Assembly (NCBI GenBank): GCA_004525055.1
Contig: SPDF01000072.1
Span: forward strand, 1-7,203
Direction of reading: 5' to 3'
Source: Gemmatimonadales bacterium
GTDB taxonomy: Bacteria; Gemmatimonadota; Gemmatimonadetes; Gemmatimonadales; GWC2-71-9
DNA length: 7,203 bases
Each line of letters opens with the position of its first letter. Positions within the stretch are counted from its first letter, which is position 1. Below the pieces are notes generated by a model that saw only the letters and a program-made list of their open reading frames with translations, was not told where the DNA came from and made no database searches. Below, one piece after another: positions 6,715 to 7,203 of this stretch. The position numbers were made by a program, and so were the translations under genes.

Positions 6715-7203
6715 AGGTGACTCCGCTCGCCGCGGCCTCGCGGGAGGCGGTGCGGGCGGTGCTCCGGGCTGGAGGCTTCGAGGAGTGGAAGGCCGATGCG
6801 GCCGCTCAGGGAACTGAGCCGGCCGCATTGCATTTGTCCGGACTCGATGCGGCCACCCGTGAAGCGCTCGTGGCGTACGCCGGCGGGAAACTCGGGCTCG
6901 ATATCCTGACCACGGAGACCGGGGCGGTCATCAGCGGCAGCAGGGCACGGCTGCAGGCGCTGGCGCGCCCGTGGGTCGGTCCGCCGGAACTCGCCGAGGT
7001 GGCATTCCAGGTGGGGCTCGCCTTGCCCATGGAACTCCCCGCGGTCTGGATCACGGCGCGTGCGACCATCGATCTCGATCGGCAGGTCATCGTCGGTATC
7101 GTCAACGTCACCCCCGACAGCTTCAGCGACGGCGGCCAGCTGCCGACCGTGGACGCGGCCCTTGCTCGCGCCGAGGTACTTCTCGCGGGCGGCGCGACGG
7201 TCC
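6711..7203 (+). CDS. folP: Dihydropteroate synthase, N-terminal part, cut by window end
   Basis: The frame opens with a GTG that shares GTGA with the ftsH stop and runs to the window edge (164 full codons). The diagnostic motif VGIVNVTPDSFSDGG begins at residue 128. It is the first conserved loop of dihydropteroate synthase, a TIM-barrel enzyme that condenses p-aminobenzoate with the pterin pyrophosphate in folate synthesis and is the target of sulfonamides. Ahead of it lie about 125 residues not found in short FolP proteins such as that of B. subtilis. They include LGLDILTTETGAVISGSRARL (roughly 67-87). A similar-sized extension occurs in FolP of several other bacterial groups; its function is not known to me. 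A GGAG at 6696-6699 is 11 bases from the start, and GTG 6717 is an alternative. The rest of the barrel lies beyond 7203. Confidence 0.92.
   Translation, partial: MKVTPLAAASREAVRAVLRAGGFEEWKADAAAQGTEPAALHLSGLDAATREALVAYAGGKLGLDILTTETGAVISGSRARLQALARPWVGPPELAEVAFQVGLALPMELPAVWITARATIDLDRQVIVGIVNVTPDSFSDGGQLPTVDAALARAEVLLAGGATV

Noticed and set aside
4699..6828. A 709-codon open frame on the minus strand covering all of ftsH
   Set aside because: It is the antisense shadow of a strongly coded GC-rich gene. Its peptide is Arg/His/Leu/Glu-rich with no recognisable motif, while the + strand has complete FtsH with every catalytic residue.
1..7203. Search for mobile, defence, CRISPR, tRNA or rRNA elements
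   Set aside because: No direct-repeat array, transposase or integrase motif, terminal inverted repeats or cloverleaf tRNA signature was seen. The window looks like ordinary chromosomal DNA.

Overview
This window is GC-rich, densely coding bacterial DNA with every supported gene on the + strand. The most likely source is a Gemmatimonadota bacterium or a close relative. I infer this from the compact GC-rich coding, frequent GTG starts, weak Shine-Dalgarno signals, a secreted carboxypeptidase-regulatory-like protein of a type common in that phylum, and a folP gene placed directly after ftsH. The phylum call is from remembered patterns, not from a search.

The left part (1-2772) holds four less-characterised genes. 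First is the 3' end of a DUF411 (CopG-like, copper-associated) gene, then a 76-base gap with an imperfect hairpin. Next come a small secreted DUF1579-like protein, a cytoplasmic DUF1835 protein whose start overlaps the preceding gene by 17 bases, and a secreted protein with an N-terminal carboxypeptidase-regulatory-like beta-sandwich domain. None of the last three has a function that can be read from sequence. The two exported proteins each keep exactly two cysteines after predicted signal-peptide removal.

The right part (2814-7203) is a tight housekeeping cluster. tilS (tRNA-Ile lysidine synthase) overlaps hpt (hypoxanthine phosphoribosyltransferase) by 8 bases. hpt is 3 bases from ftsH (membrane AAA+ zinc protease), and ftsH overlaps folP (dihydropteroate synthase, cut by the window end) by 4 bases. 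The spacing implies one transcript with translational coupling. The tilS-hpt-ftsH order is widely conserved in bacteria and links tRNA decoding, purine salvage and membrane protein quality control. Here folate synthesis follows immediately.

I see no tRNA, rRNA, CRISPR array, insertion sequence, phage or defence gene, and no convincing novel system. The points most worth a second look are the long N-terminal extension of FolP, a possible leaderless promoter for the tilS operon, a G8 tract inside the secreted-protein gene, and the two uncharacterised protein families.
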